A stretch of 64,000 nt of DNA from Cryptomeria japonica (Eukaryota; Streptophyta; Pinopsida; Cupressales; Cupressaceae). The notes below the pieces were generated by a model. That model was given only the letters and a program-made list of their open reading frames with translations. It ran no database searches and was not told where the DNA came from. Both the position numbers and the translations under genes were made by a program. This document shows, piece by piece, positions 60,241 through 64,000 of this stretch. Numbering within the stretch: the stretch's first letter is position 1; every line of letters begins with the position of its first letter. The stretch is taken from NCBI RefSeq assembly GCF_030272615.1, contig NW_026729194.1, positions 86,378-150,377 on the forward strand, in the 5' to 3' direction.

Positions 60241-61491
60241 TGTTGGATATTGATTGTCATTTTTTTTGCTAGGATATGTTGTTGTCTTTGATGTCAGCAT
60301 ATTCATGTGTATTGCTCCAATGATTGCAAATTGGGAAGATCTTATGATTCGATTTTGCATTGTTGTTTTGTTGATCATTGTTTTGCAGAGTTCGATATAT
60401 CCTCTGGTATATTTTGGTATGATCAGATCTTGTGTTCAGTTTTTGGGATATTGTTTGGGATGGTCTTGTGTATCTTCATTTTAGATGGATCATCATTTGG
60501 TGCTCCGCAAGTTATTTTTCTTCATGACAATTTCTAATTGGCTGTGTTCTTGAGTTTTCAGACGTTGATTGATGAAGATTTGATAATAGGTGTTGGTGCA
60601 GTTTTTCTTGATAATTCTAATGTGCTTTCTAGTGTTTCCTAGTCATGTCCTATTTGTTTTGATGATCTACATTGATCGTTGTGCAATTTTTTGGTGGTTT
60701 CTATGAACCGGTGATGATTTTTATGTAATGCAATTTTTATTGTGGTGTAGCGTGTTGTGGTTGATCTTGGCATGATTTTATGTGGAGTTGATTATTTGGA
60801 AATTTGATTTCGGTCCATGTCATGTTGTGTATATCATTATATTGGTCTAGTGGTTGATCTTTTTATCGTGTGATGTAATTTTGTAATTGAGGGTTAAGGG
60901 TTTAGCCGACCTTGTTACCAAGGTTGATGAATTGTATATATAGGTGACATGTTCATGTAATTTAGATGTTGATGTTGTGTTTGCATTATCAAAGAGTGGT
61001 GTATGTGTGAACAAGAGATCTATCCTTCGGTGAAGTGTTGTGTGAAGATTGGTGTTGCAGAGTAGACATTTGTGCTTAACCAGAACTTTGATCAAGCATT
61101 TGAAGAGGCTATTCTTTCAATTCAATTCTTCTAGATTGTAGTTCGAATCATTTTGTAAGTCAGTGAGACTTTCCTGAGGGTTGTAGTCTTTCAGGCCATT
61201 ATATTTTAGCAATGAGCTCTAGGCAGTGTGCCTGAATTCATGTGCATTCCCCATTGTAACATTTTCACATACTACTGCAGAGTATTATCTTACTGTAGGT
61301 AGGTTCCCACCATGGTTTTTTCCTTAACCAGGTTTTTCACATCAAAATATTGGTGTTGTGTGTTGTGCTTTCAATTTGCTTATATGTCCTATTACTACAG
61401 TTTATTAGATTTGTTTTGTGATTAAAATTGCTGATCCGATGAAGAGTGATTCACCATCGCTCTCAGTCTTCCTTCTCGGTTGCTGCTAACA
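60241..61491 (+). mobile_element. 5' LTR of Copia element C2
   Basis: 1251 bp from TGTTGGATATTG to GCTAACA. It has the same internal order as the other Copia LTRs: 'gtctttgatgtcagc' near the start and 'ccatggttttttcc' at 61310 in the 3' third. The 3' partner lies beyond the window. Small ORFs inside it are ignored. Confidence 0.75.
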
Positions 61492-61493
61492 AT

Positions 61494-61505
61494 TGGTATC
61501 AGAGC
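61494..61505 (+). other. Primer-binding site of C2
   Basis: TGGTATCAGAGC, an exact initiator-Met type site, two bases after the LTR. Confidence 0.88.
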
Positions 61506-61547
61506 TAGAACCTTTGGTAGAAGCTTAATCACTTGAGGAGATCCCAT

Positions 61548-62500
61548 ATGGAAGCTCAAGGTGTTATCTTTAAGAAGGACGGACTTAGATTTGAAGTGAG
61601 TAACTATCCTATATGGAAGGATTGGATGGAAGTGCACTTGAAATGTCTTGGTGAAGATAATTGGAAGATTACAAAGAATGCCTATATTGTTCCTCTGAAT
61701 GGACCGACTACTCCTCATGAAATCAAGGAAGATGAACATAATATTAGAGCAAAGGAAGCATTGCTTAGTGCCCTAACTAATTCTAAGATGACAAATGTAA
61801 TGGGTCTTCAGACTACACATGAGATCTGGGTAAAGCTTGAGATTCTCTATGAAGGTGATAAACAGGTGAAGGTTGCTAAGTTACAGAGTTTAAAAAGAAA
61901 ATATGAGATGTTGAAGATGGGAGATGATGAGAGAATACACTCTTTCATGGCTAAGGTGAATGATCTTGCCCTAGGTATCAGATGTGTTGGTCGAACCATT
62001 AAGGAAGATGAAATTGTTGCTAAGGTGCTGAGATCTTTGTCTGCTTATTATAAACATAATTTTTCTTCTATTGATGAGATCTCGAGTGTGACTACAGTGA
62101 CAAGAGATATGCTAGTTGGAAAGATTATTGCATTTGACCTAAGTGAGTTTGGAGAATCACATGGAAAGTCTAAGACTACATTTAGAGCATTTGCATCTAT
62201 ATCCAATAAGCAGTAATATGATCTTGATGAGTGTAAAATATCTAGATATGAAAGAGAGAGAAGAGAGATGGAAGAGCAAGAAAGAGAGCTAGATGAGCTT
62301 GAAGCACTGATTGCCCAGAGATTGCCTAAAGGAGCCGGTAAATATGATGGAAATTTGCCTTTGAAATGTTTTTCTTGCAATAAGATAGGACACTTTTCTC
62401 TAGATGCCAAGAGAGAATGGCTAAGTATGACATGCATGATAAGTTTGATAAGTATGATGCATATGAAAAGCATGAGAAGTATGATAAGCCTTACAAGCCT
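61548..62500 (+). pseudogene. C2 gag (Copia UBN2-type), one stop and one frameshift
   Basis: Starts at ATG 61548 (MEAQGVIFKKDG), the first ATG after the primer site. 61548-62216 is open, with NYPIWKDWMEVHLKCLGED, AKEALLSALTNSKM, LEILYEGDKQVKVAKLQSLK and VLRSLSAYYKHNF. TAA at 62214-62216 interrupts it; the same frame resumes with REMEEQERELDELEALIAQR and the knuckle CFSCNKIGHFS. A one-base shift near 62405 then loses the last Cys, and the KYDMHDKFDKYDAYEKHEKY stretch is in another frame. Capsid function would need both lesions absent. Confidence 0.8.
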
Positions 62501-64000
62501 AACTGAAAGTATAGGAATCAGAATAACTATTATTATGTTGTTGATGAAGGTATTATTGATGAAGAATCAAAAGGAGATGAATTTGTATTCCTTGTCATTA
62601 ACGAAGATGGACCTCTACCTGTTGATTCCACTAGCTGCACTATTGAGGAGAAAGCTTTAGATGCTAAAGTTGAAGAGAACGATGAATGGGTAATTGATAG
62701 TGGTTGTTCACTTCATATGACCAATGATAAAATAAAACTTGTGAGTGTGGAAAGGTATGATGGTAGAATAGTTAGATTTGGAGATGACAAAGCCTGTGTG
62801 ATCTGCAGAACAGGTTCTATTTCCTTTGATAGTAAGAATAACACTGATGATGTCTTGTATGTTGAAGGTTTCATGCATAATATTTTGAGTGTTAGATAGA
62901 TGGTTGAAAAGGGCTATGATCTATAAATCAAGGATGGAAAATGCAAGATCTTAAATTCCTCTGGTATAGAGATTGCATTTGGAACTAAGACTGAAGTTAA
63001 TATTTTCAATTTGAATGCTGGTGAGAAAAGTTGTGTGATTGCTTAGATTGATGAGAGTTAGTTGTGGCATAAGAGAATGTGTCGTGTAAATTTTGATTCA
63101 ATGATTAAGCTCAGTTCTACACATGCTATTAGAGATCTTGCTAAGGTTGTTAAGCCTGCTAATCCGGTATGTAAGGAATGTCAGTTAGATAAGAAAACAA
63201 GAATTTATTTCAAAATCAAACAGTATACATCTGATGGATTGCTAGATCTTGTGCATACTGACCTATGTGGACCTACAAATGTTAGAAGTGTGCAGGGTGA
63301 CAAATATTTTATGCTACTAATTGATGATTATTCTAGGATGATGTGGGTGGTGTTTTCGAAAGAGAAATCAAAAGCATTGGACAAGTTCAAGATATTCAAA
63401 GCAAAGGTTGAGACTGAGTCTAGATTGAAGGTGAAGTTTCTAAGATCTAACAGAGGTGGAGAATTTTATTCCAGTGAGTTGAATTCATTATGTTAGAAGC
63501 ATGGCATTAGAAGATAATTATCCGCTCCTAGAACCCCTTACTAGAATGGAGTTGTTGAAAGAAAGAACAAAACTTGCTTGGATGCTGCAAGGACTATGCT
63601 GATTGAAGTGAATATTCTAAAGATCTACTAGAGAGAAGACATTAGCACAGATGTTTACACATTCAACAGAGTAAAAGTGATATCAATAAGACTCCTTATG
63701 ATCTTTGGTTTGGTCATGTTCCTATTATGAGATATTTCAGAATATTTTGTAGCAAATGTTATATCAAGAGAGATGAGGATATATGAAATTTTTATGCTAG
63801 AAGTGATGAAGGAATTTTCTTGGGATATTCAACAAAGACAAAAGCCTACTAGTGCTACAACAAGAAATTGAGAAAGATAGTGAAAAGCGAAAATGTTAAG
63901 GTGGATGCAAACATTGGGAAAGAAATTAGAGCATGTGGTTATGATGATGGTCAACATGTTATTTTAGCTCTTATTCTGATCGTAGAACCTAGGTAGAATG
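62501..64000 (+). pseudogene. C2 pol: protease and integrase, truncated by the window end
   Basis: The protease core WVIDSGCSLHMTN (about 62686-62724) keeps the catalytic Asp. RIVRFGDDKACVICRTGSIS follows, then stops at 62897-62899 and in the next 150 bases. The GAG-pre-integrase (HKRMCRVNFDSMIKLSSTHA, CKECQLDKKTRIYF) and integrase core (DLVHTDLCGPTNVRS, LLIDDYSRMMWVVF, KVKFLRSNRGGEFYSSEL) are open over 63062-63496. The second core Asp region reads SNRGGEF where SDRGGEF is usual (D to N). Stops near 63494, 63514 and 63540 and a frameshift near 63670 follow. Reverse transcriptase lies past the window edge. Confidence 0.8.

Noticed and set aside
60254-60537. Two overlapping 76-codon ORFs with hydrophobic or Cys-rich content
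   Set aside because: Both are inside the C2 LTR in different frames of the same bases and lack any conserved motif.

Overview
The window looks like plant nuclear DNA, most likely from a gymnosperm such as a conifer. It is strongly AT-rich. It holds one intron-containing host gene in about 64 kb, and nearly everything else is layered, decayed LTR retrotransposons. The Ty1/Copia gag-pol sequences, the initiator-Met tRNA primer sites and the long Copia LTRs resemble those of conifer genomes. That taxonomic call is an inference from general familiarity, not from a search.

Layout. 0-7 kb: a Ty3/Gypsy pol tail, a SINE-like insertion with a target-site duplication, a 692-bp segment repeated three times in tandem that runs into a Copia LTR, and a broken Copia gag. 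8-12 kb: a minus-strand Gypsy remnant (here family E, copy E1) joined to the right half of a second repeat family (here family F, copy F1). 13.66-15.82 kb: the only apparently intact gene, a four-exon GMC oxidoreductase of the HOTHEAD/mandelonitrile-lyase-like group. 16.2-26.6 kb: F2, split by element E2, whose 3' LTR carries a further nested solo LTR. 26.6-28.4 kb: a dispersed repeat, then a broken GMC copy with an inverted fragment of itself. 28.8-40 kb: F3 split by E3, with the same nesting as F2/E2. 40-43 kb: a probable solo Copia LTR and shared repeats. 42.9-49 kb: a minus-strand Copia element (C1) whose reverse-transcriptase core has been deleted in frame. 49.3-52 kb: Gypsy gag/protease debris. 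52-58.8 kb: F4, which has no E insertion and shows the empty target site. 60.2-64 kb: a plus-strand Copia element (C2) running off the window end.

History that can be read directly: F is oldest. E inserted into F, leaving the direct repeat CTTTA. Another LTR then inserted into E's 3' LTR, leaving TAACT. The block GMC 3' half + F + E + nested LTR was then duplicated, giving 14.85-26.55 and 27.48-38.27 kb. The second GMC copy lost exons 1-2 and acquired an inverted arm, so any transcript across it could fold into a long hairpin homologous to the intact gene. The most novel-looking item is family F: four related copies carrying a decayed, highly charged ORF that I cannot assign to any known retroelement protein. 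No rRNA or tRNA genes, CRISPR arrays or bacterial features were seen.
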